64,000 nucleotides of DNA. It comes from Crossiella equi. Lineage in GTDB: Bacteria; Actinomycetota; Actinomycetes; Mycobacteriales; Pseudonocardiaceae. The notes under the pieces were generated by a model. It ran no database searches. It was given only the letters and a program-made list of their open reading frames with translations, and was not told where the DNA came from. The translations under genes and the position numbers were made by a program. The stretch lies in assembly GCF_017876755.1 (NCBI RefSeq), contig NZ_JAGIOO010000001.1, positions 3,953,786 through 4,017,785 on the forward strand, in the 5' to 3' direction. Below, piece by piece: positions 28,615 through 41,641 of this stretch; position 1 is the first letter of the stretch; each line of letters opens with the position of its first letter.

Positions 28615-28997
28615 GGCTTCGTCTCCTCTACGTTGCCTCGCCCAGGCCGCTCGGGGCCGACCTGGGCCTCCCCCGGCTCCGTCGACGGGGGTTTCTACAA
28701 ACGCCGAACCGTACCCGCCGGTATGGCGCGCTCCGCAGGCAGTCTGCCCGACGTGACCGAATCGTTGGGCGTCCGACCACTCAGTCAACCCCCGATCGAG
28801 CCGAAGTTCGCGCGCGCGGGTTACGCGCGTGTGTCACGTGCGCGCGTGATCCGCGCGTGGGCTGTCTCGTCGATCACAAGCGGCAGCGCCAACTGGGTCC
28901 ACTGGGGACTACACGGCTAGCATCCCGTGGGTCAAGGCCCCGTACACCCGAACGTCGGGGCTGCTTGGTCCAGCAACGACGTTGGAGGCCGTCCACC
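28615..28997. promoter_or_regulatory. Divergent promoter region for nucleoside operon and sdhCDAB
   Basis: 383 bp without a gene. It contains an alternating CG/CA-rich tract (28811-28860) with self-complementary GCGCGC and ACGCGCGT blocks, and a possible sdh -10 TAGCAT (28918-28923). No regulator site is recognised with confidence. Confidence 0.45.
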
Positions 28998-29426
28998 ATG
29001 GCCAGCACAGAGGCCGCGGCGAAGACGCAGACGCGGGGTTCCCGCGGCGGCGGCAAGCTGTACCGCGGAGACCTGGGTATGTGGTCGTGGGTCGCCCACC
29101 GGATCACCGGGGTGCTCACGTTCTTCTTCCTGTTCGTGCACGTCCTGGACACCGCGCTGGTGCGCGTGTCGCCGCAGGCGTACGACTCGGTCATCGCGAC
29201 CTACAAGGAGCCGTTCTTCGTCCTGTTCGAGCTCGGCCTCGTCGCCGCGGTGCTCTTCCACGCCCTCAACGGCGTCCGCGTGATGCTGGTCGACTTCTGG
29301 GGCAAGGGCCCCCGCTACCAGCGCCCGATGATGTGGACCGTCCTGGTCGTCTGGGCGGCGCTGATGATCCCCGGCTCCTACCACCTGCTGGCCAAGGCCA
29401 TCAGCATGCTGATGGGCGGGATGTGA
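28998..29426 (+). CDS. sdhC: Succinate dehydrogenase cytochrome b556 subunit
   Basis: 142 residues, three membrane helices; haem-ligand region HRITGVLTFFFLFVHVLDTAL and FHALNGVRVMLVDFW. Membrane anchor of complex II. RBS GGAGG 9 nt before the ATG. First of four sdh genes with gaps of 14 nt or less, or overlap. Confidence 0.94.
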   Translation: MASTEAAAKTQTRGSRGGGKLYRGDLGMWSWVAHRITGVLTFFFLFVHVLDTALVRVSPQAYDSVIATYKEPFFVLFELGLVAAVLFHALNGVRVMLVDFWGKGPRYQRPMMWTVLVVWAALMIPGSYHLLAKAISMLMGGM

Positions 29427-29427
29427 C

Positions 29428-29853
29428 ATGAGCACTGACACGACCCTCTCCGCCCCGGAGATCACGCCGCCGCGCCACCCGCGCCGCAAGGCGTCCCGGC
29501 GCAGCAACTTCGAGCTGGCCAGCTGGCTGTTCATGCGCCTGTCCGGCCTGGTGCTCGTCTTCCTGGTGCTCGGCCACCTGCTGATCATGCTGTTCCTCGA
29601 CGGCGGGGTACACAAGGTCAACTTCGCCTTCGTGGCGGGCCGCTGGGCCTCGCCGTTCTGGCAGTTCTGGGACCTGTCGATGCTCTGGCTGGCCATGCTG
29701 CACGGCGGCAACGGCATGCGGACGATCATCAACGACTACTCGCGCAAGGACAGCACCCGCTTCTGGCTGACCATGCTGCTGTACGTGTCCGTGATCCTCA
29801 CCGTCGCGCTCGGCACGTTCGTGATCTTCACCTTCACCCCGAACTTCGGCTGA
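29428..29853 (+). CDS. sdhD: Succinate dehydrogenase hydrophobic membrane anchor subunit
   Basis: 141 residues with a basic N-terminus and three membrane helices; FMRLSGLVLVFLVLGHLL and LAMLHGGNGMRTIINDY carry the conserved quinone/haem-side residues. Starts 1 nt after sdhC ends. Confidence 0.93.
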   Translation: MSTDTTLSAPEITPPRHPRRKASRRSNFELASWLFMRLSGLVLVFLVLGHLLIMLFLDGGVHKVNFAFVAGRWASPFWQFWDLSMLWLAMLHGGNGMRTIINDYSRKDSTRFWLTMLLYVSVILTVALGTFVIFTFTPNFG

Positions 29854-29867
29854 GCGAGGCTCCCACC

Positions 29868-31618
<1,751 letters not shown>

Positions 31619-31619
<1 letters not shown>

Positions 31620-32395
31620 TGACCGCGACTGCCGAGAAGACGGGTTCCCGCGGAGCGCTGCCCCCGGCCCCCGAAGGCTCCACCCTCGTCACCGTCCGCA
31701 TCCGTCGCTTCACCCCGGAGTTCGACGACGAGCCGCGCTGGGAGTCCTTCGAGGTCCCCGCGCTGCCGACGGACCGCGTGCTCAACCTGATGCACTACAT
31801 CAAGTGGTACGTCGACGGCTCGCTGACCTTCCGCCGCAGCTGCGCCCACGGCGTGTGCGGCTCGGACGCGATGCGGATCAACGGCGTCAACCGCCTGGCC
31901 TGCAAGGTCCTGGTCAAGGACCTGATGGCGAAGAAGGGCAAGCCCACCACCATCACCCTTGAGCCGATCAAGGGCCTGCCGGTCCACAAGGACCTGCTGG
32001 TGGACATGGAGCCCTTCTTCGAGGCCTTCCGCGCGGTGAAGCCGTACCTGATCAACTACGGCCAGGAGCCCACGAAGGAGCGCGTGCAGTCCGCTGCGGA
32101 CCGCGAGCGCTTCGACGACACCACCAAGTGCATCCTGTGCGCCTGCTGCACGACCAGCTGCCCGGTGTACTGGGTGGAGGGCTCGTACTTCGGCCCGGCC
32201 GCGATCGTGAACGCGCACCGCTTCATCTTCGACAGCCGTGACGAGGGTGCCGAGGAGCGGCTGGACATCCTCAACGACGTGGACGGTGTGTGGCGCTGCC
32301 GCACCACGTTCAACTGCACCGACGCGTGCCCGCGTGGCATCCAGGTGACCAAGGCCATCCAGGAAGTGAAGCGGGCGCTGCTCTTCCGCCGGTGA
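31619..32395 (+). CDS. sdhB: Succinate dehydrogenase iron-sulfur subunit
   Basis: 258 residues. Ligands for [2Fe-2S] in SCAHGVCGSDAM (with a later Cys), [4Fe-4S] in CILCACCTTSCPVYW, and [3Fe-4S] in CTDACPRGIQVTKAI. Transfers electrons from SdhA to quinone. Last sdh gene; a strong terminator follows. Confidence 0.97.
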
Positions 32396-32403
32396 CCTGA
32401 AAA

Positions 32404-32450
32404 ACAAAAAGAAACGGCGTGTCCTATCGCGACACGCCGTTTCTTTTTGT
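32404..32450. terminator. Intrinsic bidirectional terminator after sdhB
   Basis: Perfect 20-bp stem; core GAAACGGCGTGTC with a 7-nt loop, flanked by an A-run on one side and a T-run on the other, so it works on both strands (sdhB and the membrane gene at 32463). Confidence 0.9.
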
Positions 32451-32462
32451 CCTGGGAGCGCT

Positions 32463-32810
32463 TCAGCCCCAGAAGACCGCGACGCCGACGTTGAGCACGG
32501 TCAGCCCGGCCAGGGTCGGCACCAGCCAGCCCGCGATCTTCTGCTTGGACAGGTTGGCCGCGACCAGGCCGCCGATGACGACCAGCACGAGCAGCTTCAC
32601 GCCGATCTTGATGTTGTCCACGTCCTTGCCGAGCGGGTACGCGATGCCCACCAGCACCACGCCCGTGACCAGCTGCAACAGCACGCCGTGCAGCCAGCCC
32701 TTGTTGAGCGGGCCCTCCTTGGCGGTCTTGAGCTGGAGCAGGGTCATGCCGACCAGCATGGCCATGCCCAGCAGGTGCAGGAACACCAGCACGAGCCGCA
32801 CGATCTCCAC
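32463..32810 (-). CDS. Small integral membrane protein
   Basis: 115 residues, four membrane helices (VLVFLHLLGMAMLVGMTLL, LLQLVTGVVLVGIAYPL, IGVKLLVLVVIGGLVAANL, LAGLTVLNVGVAVFWG). A His in the first helix is reminiscent of haem membrane proteins, but no family is assigned. Located between sdhB and the SCO4848-like gene. Confidence 0.8.
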   Translation of the reverse strand: MEIVRLVLVFLHLLGMAMLVGMTLLQLKTAKEGPLNKGWLHGVLLQLVTGVVLVGIAYPLGKDVDNIKIGVKLLVLVVIGGLVAANLSKQKIAGWLVPTLAGLTVLNVGVAVFWG

Positions 32811-32853
32811 GGCGCTCTCCTTCGTGGTGGGAAGAGTTCAGCAGTTCTTCAGT

Positions 32854-33099
32854 TCAGGATGCCGTAGTCTGCCTACGTATTGCGCGGAGGCCCCGGAAGC
32901 CCATGACACCGATCACAGTTCCGAGGACCAGCGACACCGCGATGAGCACCAGGTGCACGGTGTAGAAGCCGGTCGGCGCGCCCTCGGCGGACCAGGATCG
33001 GGCGTCCCGGGAGATGTTCACCAGGAAAGTCAGCCAGATCCACCAGGACCAGACGCCGAAGGCGAGAAGGAACCACGAGGCACGGCGGGACAGCGTCAC
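32854..33099 (-). CDS. SCO4848 family membrane protein
   Basis: 81 residues, two or three membrane helices (ASWFLLAFGVWSWWIWLTFLVNI and HLVLIAVSLVLGTVIGVMGFRGLRA). Small conserved actinobacterial family that in Streptomyces also sits beside a D-Ala-D-Ala carboxypeptidase gene near sdh, as I recall. GTG start at 33099; longer starts run into the divergent promoter. Function unknown. Confidence 0.78.
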   Translation of the reverse strand: MTLSRRASWFLLAFGVWSWWIWLTFLVNISRDARSWSAEGAPTGFYTVHLVLIAVSLVLGTVIGVMGFRGLRAIRRQTTAS

Positions 33100-33158
33100 C
33101 ACCGCAGTATCCGATGGCCCGAATACCGTTCCCGGGCTGGGGTGGCTAGCCTGCCCTT

Positions 33159-34496
33159 GTGCCACTTACCGCCCATCGCCTCGCGACGGCGCGCCTCGCC
33201 TCTGTCTGCGCGCTGCTGGCCGCGGTGCTGAGTGCGCCGGTCGCGCTGGCGCAGCCGTCCACGACCTCCGGGTCGTCGAAGGCCACCACGACCTCTTCCT
33301 CCGGCTCCGGTTCGAGCTCGTCCTGCTCGAACGGCAGCGTCCCGCCGCCCGCCTCGGACAACTCCGAGCAGCCGAAGCCGGGCAAAGCCGCTCCCGGGCC
33401 CCTGCCGGTGCCGGCCAAGCCGGTCGGCGGCGGGCGCCTCGGCGACTGCGGCGTCATCACGCCGAACGGTGCCGCCCAGCCGCCGGGCTCGAACGTGCTG
33501 AACGCGGAGTCCTGGCTCATCGCCGACCTGAGCTCCGGTGCGGTGCTCGCGGCCAAGGACCCGCACGTGCGGCACCGCCCGGCCGACCTGATCAAGGTGC
33601 TGACCGCGCTGGTCGCCCTGAAGGAGCTCGACCCGGACACCGTCGTCATCGGTGAGAAGGCCGACACCGAGCAGGACGGCGACAAGGTCGGCATGGGTGT
33701 CGGCGGCAAGTACACCGTCCGCGACCTGATCACCGGCATGCTGCTCAAGTCCGGCAACGACGCGACCTACGCCCTGTCCCGCAAGCTGGGCGGCGTGGAC
33801 GAGACCGTGCGCAAGATGAACCAGCTGGCCCGCCAGCTGGGCGCGCTGGACACCCGCGCGGCCACGCCGACCGGCCTGGACGGCCCCGGCATGTCGACCT
33901 CCGCCTACGACCAGGCGGTGATCTACCGGGCGGCGGTCAAGAACCCGGAGATCCTCAAGGTCCTCGGCACCAAGTCCACGAACTTCCCGGGCTACCCCGG
34001 CAAGGCCGGTTCCCGGATCACCAACGACAACACGCTGCTCACCGCCTACGCCAGCGCGAACGGCGGCAAGACCGGCTTCACCGACAACGCGCGCCAGACC
34101 TACATCGGCGCGGCGGAGAAGAGCGGCCGCAAGCTGGTCGCGGTGCTGCTGCGCGGCGAGCGGCTGAGCAACCAGACCACGGCTCAGCAGATGGCCAAGC
34201 TGCTCGACTACGGCTTCAGCATCAAGGCCTCCTCCGAGCCGATCGGCCAGGTCGTGGAGCGCGCGCCCGCCGACAGCGGTGACGCGGGCAACGCCCAGGC
34301 CAAGCAGGAGGGCACCAACGGCGGCATCGCCGCGCCGGAGAACCCCAGCGCGCAGCCGCCCACCCCGTTCGGCACCGTGGGCCTGCCGCTGACCATCGCC
34401 GCGGGTGTGTTCGTGGTCGTGTTCGGCTTCCTGTACGTGCGCAAGAAGCGCGCGAAGGCGGCGGCCAAGCGGCGCCAGGCCGCGGCGGCGTACTAG
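33159..34496 (+). CDS. D-alanyl-D-alanine carboxypeptidase-like protein (S11), nucleophile Ser replaced by Asp
   Basis: 445 residues. Signal peptide to about residue 31, Ser/Thr/Pro-rich spacer (33-110), penicillin-binding domain (115-370), C-terminal membrane helix (405-425) and a basic tail. Motif 2 SGN (198-200) and motif 3 KTG (304-306) are intact. The first motif, normally SxxK, reads ADLIK: residue 143 is Asp (GAC at 33585-33587), with Lys146 kept. Without the Ser nucleophile no acyl-enzyme can form, so it may be a non-catalytic peptidoglycan sensor or scaffold. Divergent from the SCO4848 gene. Confidence 0.88.
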   Translation: MPLTAHRLATARLASVCALLAAVLSAPVALAQPSTTSGSSKATTTSSSGSGSSSSCSNGSVPPPASDNSEQPKPGKAAPGPLPVPAKPVGGGRLGDCGVITPNGAAQPPGSNVLNAESWLIADLSSGAVLAAKDPHVRHRPADLIKVLTALVALKELDPDTVVIGEKADTEQDGDKVGMGVGGKYTVRDLITGMLLKSGNDATYALSRKLGGVDETVRKMNQLARQLGALDTRAATPTGLDGPGMSTSAYDQAVIYRAAVKNPEILKVLGTKSTNFPGYPGKAGSRITNDNTLLTAYASANGGKTGFTDNARQTYIGAAEKSGRKLVAVLLRGERLSNQTTAQQMAKLLDYGFSIKASSEPIGQVVERAPADSGDAGNAQAKQEGTNGGIAAPENPSAQPPTPFGTVGLPLTIAAGVFVVVFGFLYVRKKRAKAAAKRRQAAAAY

Positions 34497-34529
34497 CTCC
34501 TGATTCCGGCGCTGCGGCACCAGGCACCT

Positions 34530-34565
34530 CGAACCGCCCTTCCCCACGTGGGAGGGGCGGTTCGT
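34530..34565. terminator. Bidirectional terminator hairpin
   Basis: CGAACCGCCC/GGGCGGTTCG stem with inner CCCC..GGGG pairing around CACGTG, between convergent genes. Confidence 0.65.
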
Positions 34566-34580
34566 GCCGTTGTGGGCTGT

Positions 34581-35600
34581 TCAGCGCCTGCGGAACAGCT
34601 TCCGGCCCAGCAGGCCCACCAGCGCGCCCACGCCGATCAGCGTGACGGCCTGGCGCGGGGCCGGGCCGGAGCGCACCTCGACCACCGGGCGGATCACCGC
34701 GGGCGGCGGGGGCTGGGGCGGCTCGGCCACCTCGTTCTCCTTGGCGGTGGCCGTCCAGGCGGTGACGAAGAGCAGGAAGCGCGAGATCAGGTAGATGAAG
34801 ACGAGCAGACCGAGCAGCGAGCCGAACGCCGCGCCCGCCGGGCTCTTGCTGACGCTGCTCAGGTAGATGCCGCCGACCTGCTTGAGCACCTCGAAGCCGA
34901 TCGCGGCGGCCAGGGCGCCCTTCATCGCACTGCGCGCGGTCACCCGCTTGCGGGGCAGGCCCGCGAGCACCCACAGGAACACCAGCCAGCTGGCCGCGAC
35001 GGACAGCACCAGGCCGAAGCCCCAGAACAGCACCTTGGCCCAGCCAGCCTCGTGCAGGCCGACGAACTCCAGCACGGTCTCGCCGAAGGCCTGGATGACG
35101 GTGGTGAGGCCGAAGCTGACCACCAGGGCCAGGCCGAGGCCGACCAGGGACAGGAAGTCCACCACGTAGGTCCGCACGACCGGCAGGTCCTCGCGGGCCT
35201 GGCCCCACTGCGCGGTGATCGCGTCGCGCAGGTTGGTCATCCAGCCGATGCCGGAGTACAGCGCCACGGCCAGGCCGGTGATGCCGACCGCGTAGCGCTG
35301 GTCTATGGCCTGTTGGACGGCGGCGGAGAGCGTGTCGGCCAGGGCTTTGTCGGGCACCGCGGCGGCGATCTCGGCCTTGGCCTGGTTGAGCAGCTCCATG
35401 TTGCCGGACAGCACCAGACCGGCGACCGCGAAGGCCACCATGAGCACCGGCACCAGGGACAGCACGCTGAAGTAGGTGATCGCGGCGGCGTAGTGGTCGC
35501 CATAGCTGCCCACGTATCGGACGCCCGCGCGCACCAGGTGGTCCAGCCACGGGAAGCGCTCGCGCTGTCTGTCGAACCAGGAGGGCTGTTCGGTGCTCAC
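34581..35600 (-). CDS. YihY/virulence factor BrkB family membrane protein
   Basis: 339 residues, six membrane helices with the family signature GDHYAAAITYFSVLSLVPVLM and AFGSLLGLLVFIYLISRFLLF. Not RNase BN, despite old annotation. Cytosolic Pro-rich C-terminus and a final short hydrophobic stretch. Function unknown. Convergent with the carboxypeptidase-like gene. Confidence 0.88.
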   Translation of the reverse strand: MSTEQPSWFDRQRERFPWLDHLVRAGVRYVGSYGDHYAAAITYFSVLSLVPVLMVAFAVAGLVLSGNMELLNQAKAEIAAAVPDKALADTLSAAVQQAIDQRYAVGITGLAVALYSGIGWMTNLRDAITAQWGQAREDLPVVRTYVVDFLSLVGLGLALVVSFGLTTVIQAFGETVLEFVGLHEAGWAKVLFWGFGLVLSVAASWLVFLWVLAGLPRKRVTARSAMKGALAAAIGFEVLKQVGGIYLSSVSKSPAGAAFGSLLGLLVFIYLISRFLLFVTAWTATAKENEVAEPPQPPPPAVIRPVVEVRSGPAPRQAVTLIGVGALVGLLGRKLFRRR

Positions 35601-35677
35601 CCGCAGAAGCTAACCGGGGTGAGCACCGTCCGCTTGATCAACTCACCGGTCCGGAGCAACCCTCCGATGAGGGAGTT

Positions 35678-37021
<1,344 letters not shown>

Positions 37022-37069
37022 TTAACCCGTTCGAGCGAGGGTACCTGTGGATCTGCGGGGAAAAGCTAC

Positions 37070-37113
37070 CGAACGTGTCAACCGGCTCATACTTGCCGCC
37101 GGTTGCACGTTCG
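37070..37113. repeat. Inverted repeat between fbiC and small membrane gene
   Basis: CGAACGTG-T-CAACCGG (37070-37085) against the complement of CCGGTTGCACGTTCG (37099-37113): 15 bp with one bulged base and a 13-nt loop. It lies downstream of fbiC and upstream of the gene at 36999; terminator of fbiC or operator of the next gene. The rest of 37000-37172 shows nothing. Confidence 0.5.
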
Positions 37114-37172
37114 TTACGTGAGGCAGAGTAGCGGGCCGGTGACAACCCGCTTTCACCCGGCTCCTTGATCAA

Positions 37173-39674
37173 CTATTGGGCATACGTGGTAGTGCGCTGT
37201 CGCGCGGGCCGGTCAACTGCCGCCGCGATCGAGTGAAGCTGCTGGACAGTGCGGGCCGATCCGTGCTCTGACCCGGCCATACGGCTGATCGTCTCCTCCA
37301 TCAGCGTGCCGCCGAGGTCGTTCGCGCCGCCGGTGAGGACGTCCGCGGTGCCCTCGTCGCCGAGCTTGACCCAGGAACACTGGATGTTGGGGATGCGGCC
37401 GTGCAGCGCGATGCGGGCCATGGCGTGCACGGCCCGGTTGTCCCGGCGGGTGGGACCGGGGCGGGCCACGCCCGCGAGGTAGATCGGGGCGTTGCGGTGC
37501 ACGAACGGCAGCGGCACGAACTCGGTGAAGCCGCCGGTCTCGTCCTGCAGGCGGGCCAGCGTGCGCAGGTGGCCCAGCCAGTGGCCGGGGTGGTCGACGT
37601 GGCCGTACATCATCGTGGAGCTCGACCGGATGCCCAGCCGGTGCGCGGTGCCGACCACGTCCAGCCAGGTCGCGGTGGGCAGCTTGCCCTTGGTGAGCAC
37701 CCAGCGCACCTCGTCGTCGAGGATCTCGGCCGCGGTGCCCGGGATGGTGTCCAGGCCCGCGTCGCGCAGCTCGGTCAGCCACTCCTTGACGCTCACGCCC
37801 GCCTTGGTGGCGCCGCTGACGATCTCCATCGGGCTGAACGCGTGCACGTGCATGCCGGGCACGCGGGCCTTGATCGCGCGCACCAGGTCGGCGTAGCCGG
37901 TGACCGGGATCTCCGGGTCGATGCCGCCCTGCATGCAGATCTCGGTGGCGCCGTCGTTCCAGGCCTCCTCGGCGCGGTCGGCGACCTGCTCCGGGGACAG
38001 CCGGTAGGCGTCCGCGTCGCGCTCGCGCTGGGCGAAGGCGCAGAAGCGGCAGCCGACGTAGCAGACGTTGGAGAAGTTGATGTTGCGGTTGACCACGTAG
38101 GTGACGTCCTCGCCGACCACCTCCGCGCGCAGGCGGTCCGCGATCCGGGCCATCTCCTCCAGGGCCTGCCCGTCCGCGGTGAACAGGGCCAGCGCGGCAC
38201 CGGCGTGGCGCTCCTCCAGCAGCGCGCCCGGGTCGGACTCGGCCAGGCGCAGCCCGGTGCGCACGTCCTCGTCCAGGCGCTCCGGGGTGGTGCCACCTCC
38301 GGCCTGGCGGCGGATCTCGTCCCAGTCGCCGTAGACGCTGTCGAAGTCGCCGCGGCGGTCGCCGGTGCGGCCCTCGGTGTCGATGGCGGTGTGCAGGTCG
38401 ACGCGGCCGACCCCGGCCAGGCCTCCGTCCGGCTCCTGCCACTCGCGGCCGACCACCGGCGCGGCCTCGTCGGCCAGGCCGTCGGGCTGGGCGAGCGCGG
38501 TGACGTGCGGCAGCACGCGCACGTCCAGCCAGGGCTGCCCCGCCTTGACGTACTTGGGGTAGGCGGTCAGGCGTTCGACCAGGGTGAACCCGGCCTCGGC
38601 GGTGGTCGCGGCCAGGGCCTCGATCTGGGGCCAGGGCTTCTCCGGGTTGACGTGGTCGGCGGTCAGCGGGGACACCCCGCCCCAGTCGTCGATACCCGCG
38701 CGCAGCATGAGCTTGTGCTCGGTGCCGACCAGGTTCGGCGGGGCCTGCACGCTGACGCCGGACGGCATGAGCAGGCGGGCCACGGCCACCGTGGCGGCCA
38801 GCTCGCGCAGGTCGGCGTCCGGGGCGTTCTGCATGGCGGTGCCGGGCTTGGCGAGGAAGTTCTGCACGATGACTTCCTGGATGTGCCCGTACTGGCGCGC
38901 GATCTGCCGGATGGCCAGCAGCGACTCGGCGCGCTCGGTGAGGTTCTCGCCGATGCCGATGAGGATGCCGGTGGTGAACGGCACGCCCACGCGGCCCGCG
39001 TCGGTGATGGAGCGCAGGCGGACCGCGGGCTCCTTGTCCGGGGAGCCGAAGTGCGGGCCGCCGGGCTCGCTCCACAGCCGGGTGGCGGTGGTCTCCAACA
39101 TCATGCCCATGCTGGGCGCGACCGGCTTGAGCCGCTGCAGCTCCTCCCAGCTGAGCACGCCGGGGTTGAGGTGCGGCAGCAGGCCGGTCTCCTCCAGCAC
39201 CGCGATCGCGCACGCGCGCACGTAGTCCACAGTGGACGAGTAGCCGCGTTCGTCCAGCCACTCCTTGGCCTGCGGCCAGCGGTCCTCCGGCCGGTCGCCG
39301 AGGGTGAACAGGGCTTCCTTGCAGCCCATGGCCGCGCCCTTGCGGGCGATCTCCAGCACCTCCTCGCGTTCGAGGTAGGCGCTGGGCACGCGGTGCGGCA
39401 CGGTGACGAAGGTGCAGTAGTGGCAGCGGTCGCGACACAGGCGGGTGAGCGGGATGAACACCTTGCGGCTGTAGGTGACCACGCCTTCGCGGCCCTCGGC
39501 GCGCAGGTGGGCGTCGCGCACGCGGGCAGCGGCGTCGAGCAGCTGTTCGAACTCCTCGCCCTGTGCGGCCAGCAGCGCGGAGGCCTCCACCGCGTCCAGG
39601 GTGACACCGTCGCGGGCACGCCGGAGCGCACGCCGGATTGCAGTGGGGCTGGGGCGTTGATCGTCCGCGGTCAC
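37173..39674 (-). CDS. fbiC: Bifunctional FO synthase (CofG/CofH)
   Basis: 833 residues with two radical-SAM domains. N-terminal CofG: CRDRCHYC (Cys80, 84, 87). C-terminal CofH: CYVGCRFC. Together they build the deazaflavin FO from tyrosine and the riboflavin precursor, the first step of coenzyme F420. The fused form is typical of actinobacteria. GTG at 39674 follows TACGCT by 6 nt (leaderless); the frame extends to 39746 but without a plausible start context. Confidence 0.96.
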   Translation of the reverse strand: MTADDQRPSPTAIRRALRRARDGVTLDAVEASALLAAQGEEFEQLLDAAARVRDAHLRAEGREGVVTYSRKVFIPLTRLCRDRCHYCTFVTVPHRVPSAYLEREEVLEIARKGAAMGCKEALFTLGDRPEDRWPQAKEWLDERGYSSTVDYVRACAIAVLEETGLLPHLNPGVLSWEELQRLKPVAPSMGMMLETTATRLWSEPGGPHFGSPDKEPAVRLRSITDAGRVGVPFTTGILIGIGENLTERAESLLAIRQIARQYGHIQEVIVQNFLAKPGTAMQNAPDADLRELAATVAVARLLMPSGVSVQAPPNLVGTEHKLMLRAGIDDWGGVSPLTADHVNPEKPWPQIEALAATTAEAGFTLVERLTAYPKYVKAGQPWLDVRVLPHVTALAQPDGLADEAAPVVGREWQEPDGGLAGVGRVDLHTAIDTEGRTGDRRGDFDSVYGDWDEIRRQAGGGTTPERLDEDVRTGLRLAESDPGALLEERHAGAALALFTADGQALEEMARIADRLRAEVVGEDVTYVVNRNINFSNVCYVGCRFCAFAQRERDADAYRLSPEQVADRAEEAWNDGATEICMQGGIDPEIPVTGYADLVRAIKARVPGMHVHAFSPMEIVSGATKAGVSVKEWLTELRDAGLDTIPGTAAEILDDEVRWVLTKGKLPTATWLDVVGTAHRLGIRSSSTMMYGHVDHPGHWLGHLRTLARLQDETGGFTEFVPLPFVHRNAPIYLAGVARPGPTRRDNRAVHAMARIALHGRIPNIQCSWVKLGDEGTADVLTGGANDLGGTLMEETISRMAGSEHGSARTVQQLHSIAAAVDRPARQRTTTYAQ

Positions 39675-39794
39675 CTTCGCAGCGTAGATACCCGCGTCAC
39701 GTCCGGGGAACGACATGGCGGGTGACGGCGTCGTACCGAATATCACCAGGAGTTCGGGAATAAGACACCGGGAGGCCGCTGTGCGGGGTTGGGA

Positions 39795-40598
39795 TCAGGC
39801 CGCGTAGGTGACCGTAACCGGGGAGTGGTCGGACCAGCGCTGCTCGTAGGTGGCGGCGCGCTCCACCACCGCGGTGCGGGCGCGGGCGGCCAGGCCGGGG
39901 GTGGCCATGTGGTAGTCGATGCGCCAGCCGGAGTCGTTGTCGAAGGCCTTGCCGCGGTAGGACCACCAGGTGTACGGGCCGGGGCCCTCGGGCTGCAGGG
40001 TGCGCTGCACGTCGACGTAGCCGCCGTCGGCCGGGTCGAGCACGCGGCTGAGCCAGGCGCGCTCCTCGGGCAGGAAGCCGGACTCCTTCTGGTTGGACTT
40101 CCAGTTCTTGAGGTCGATCTCCCGGTGCGCGATGTTCCAGTCGCCGCAGACCAGGACCTCGCGGCCCTCGGCGGCGGACTTCTCGCGGCGTTCGACCAGG
40201 TAGGGCAGGAAGGCGGCCATGAACCGCTCCTTCTCCTCCTGGCGCTCGGTGCCGACGTCGCCGCTGGGCAGGTACAGGCTGGCCACGGTGAGGCCGGGCA
40301 GGTCGACCTCGGCGTAGCGGCCGCTGTAGTCGAACTCGGGCACGCCGAACCCGATGCGCACGGCCTCGGGCGACTGCCGGGTGTAGAGCGAGACCCCGGC
40401 GCGGCCCTTGAGGGAGCTGTGCGCGTGCACCACGTGCCAGCCCTCGGGCTCGCGCACCTCGTCGGTGAGCTGCCCGGGCTCGGCCCGCACCTCCTGGAGG
40501 CAGACGACCTGCGCCTGCGTCTCGGCGAGCCAGGGCAGGAAGCCCTTCTTGGCGGCGGCGCGCAGGCCGTTGACGTTGACGGAGGAGACGGTCAGCAC
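39795..40598 (-). CDS. xth: Exodeoxyribonuclease III
   Basis: 267 residues, exonuclease-endonuclease-phosphatase fold. Motifs SSVNVNGLRAA, CLQEVRAE (metal Glu), CGDWNIAHREIDLKNWK and the closing WSDHSPVTVTY with catalytic His. AP endonuclease/3'-5' exonuclease for base excision repair. GTG at 40598 preceded by TACCCT 6 nt upstream, again leaderless-type. Confidence 0.95.
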   Translation of the reverse strand: MLTVSSVNVNGLRAAAKKGFLPWLAETQAQVVCLQEVRAEPGQLTDEVREPEGWHVVHAHSSLKGRAGVSLYTRQSPEAVRIGFGVPEFDYSGRYAEVDLPGLTVASLYLPSGDVGTERQEEKERFMAAFLPYLVERREKSAAEGREVLVCGDWNIAHREIDLKNWKSNQKESGFLPEERAWLSRVLDPADGGYVDVQRTLQPEGPGPYTWWSYRGKAFDNDSGWRIDYHMATPGLAARARTAVVERAATYEQRWSDHSPVTVTYAA

Positions 40599-40691
40599 GG
40601 CGCGAGGGTAACGAGCACCCCCGACAGGAGCACGTCCACACCCCGGGAAACCCCGTTGGCCGGGGACGGGGCGGCGGAGTACCAATCCCCC

Positions 40692-41594
40692 ATGTCCGCA
40701 CGCACGACCGGCACCCTGCTGGCCCTGGCCGCCGCCACCGGCTTCGGCGCGATGGCGGTCCTGGCCACGGCGGCCTACACGGGCGGCGCGGACGTGCACG
40801 GCCTGCTGCTGGTGCGCTTCCTGGCGGCCGCGGCGGTGCTGCTCCCCCTGGCGGCCTGGCGGGGCGTGCTGCCCGGGGGCCGGGACCTGGCCCTGCTGGC
40901 GGCGATGGGCGGCGTGGGCTACGTGACCCAGTCCCTGGCGTACTTCGGCGCGGTGGCCCTGGCCCCGGCGGGCCTGGTGGGCATCCTCTTCGGCACCTAC
41001 CCGGTCCTGGTGGCCCTGGCCGACGCGGCCCGCCACCGCCGCCGCCCGACCCCCGCGACCCTCCTGATGGCGGCCCTGGCCGCGGCGGGCGGCGCCCTGG
41101 TGGCGGGCCCGGTCCTGTCGGGCAACCCGGCGGGCGCGGCCTTGGCCCTGACGGCGGCCCTGGTCTACACGGCCTACATCGTGGCGGGCGAGGGCCCGTC
41201 GGCGAGAGTGGACCCGCTGGGCGCGGCGGCGGTGATCAGCACCTCGGCGGCGGTGGTCTACCTGGCGGCGACCCCCTTCCACCCCCCGGCCCTGCCCACC
41301 ACCCCGCTGGCCTGGACCTCGGTCCTGACCATCGCCCTGGCCAGCACGGTCGCCGCGGTCCTGGCCTTCTTCGCCGCCCTGCGCCGCCTGGGCCCGTCCC
41401 GGACCGCCACGATCTCGGCCTTCGAACCCGTGGTCACCGTCCTGCTGGCCGCCTCCTTCTTCGGCGAGACCTTCACCGGAACCCAGTGGACGGGCGCGGC
41501 CCTGGTCGTCACCGTGGTCGCCCTGGTCGCCTCCGGCCGCCTGGACCGCCCGGCCGGGACCCCGGTGGCGGAGGTCGGCGAACGTGTGCGGTAA
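40692..41594 (+). CDS. EamA/DMT family transporter
   Basis: 300 residues, ten membrane helices in two EamA repeats (first from about 5 to 135, second from 148 to 282; second-repeat signature PSRTATISAFEPVVTVLLAASFFGE). Exporter or permease of unknown small metabolite. Codon use is unusually Gly/Ala-CC-rich even for this genome. ATG at 40692, probably leaderless. Confidence 0.9.
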   Translation: MSARTTGTLLALAAATGFGAMAVLATAAYTGGADVHGLLLVRFLAAAAVLLPLAAWRGVLPGGRDLALLAAMGGVGYVTQSLAYFGAVALAPAGLVGILFGTYPVLVALADAARHRRRPTPATLLMAALAAAGGALVAGPVLSGNPAGAALALTAALVYTAYIVAGEGPSARVDPLGAAAVISTSAAVVYLAATPFHPPALPTTPLAWTSVLTIALASTVAAVLAFFAALRRLGPSRTATISAFEPVVTVLLAASFFGETFTGTQWTGAALVVTVVALVASGRLDRPAGTPVAEVGERVR

Positions 41595-41641
41595 GGTGTG
41601 CTCGCACAAACCGCTGACGCGAGTCATGCGGGGAGTCACCT

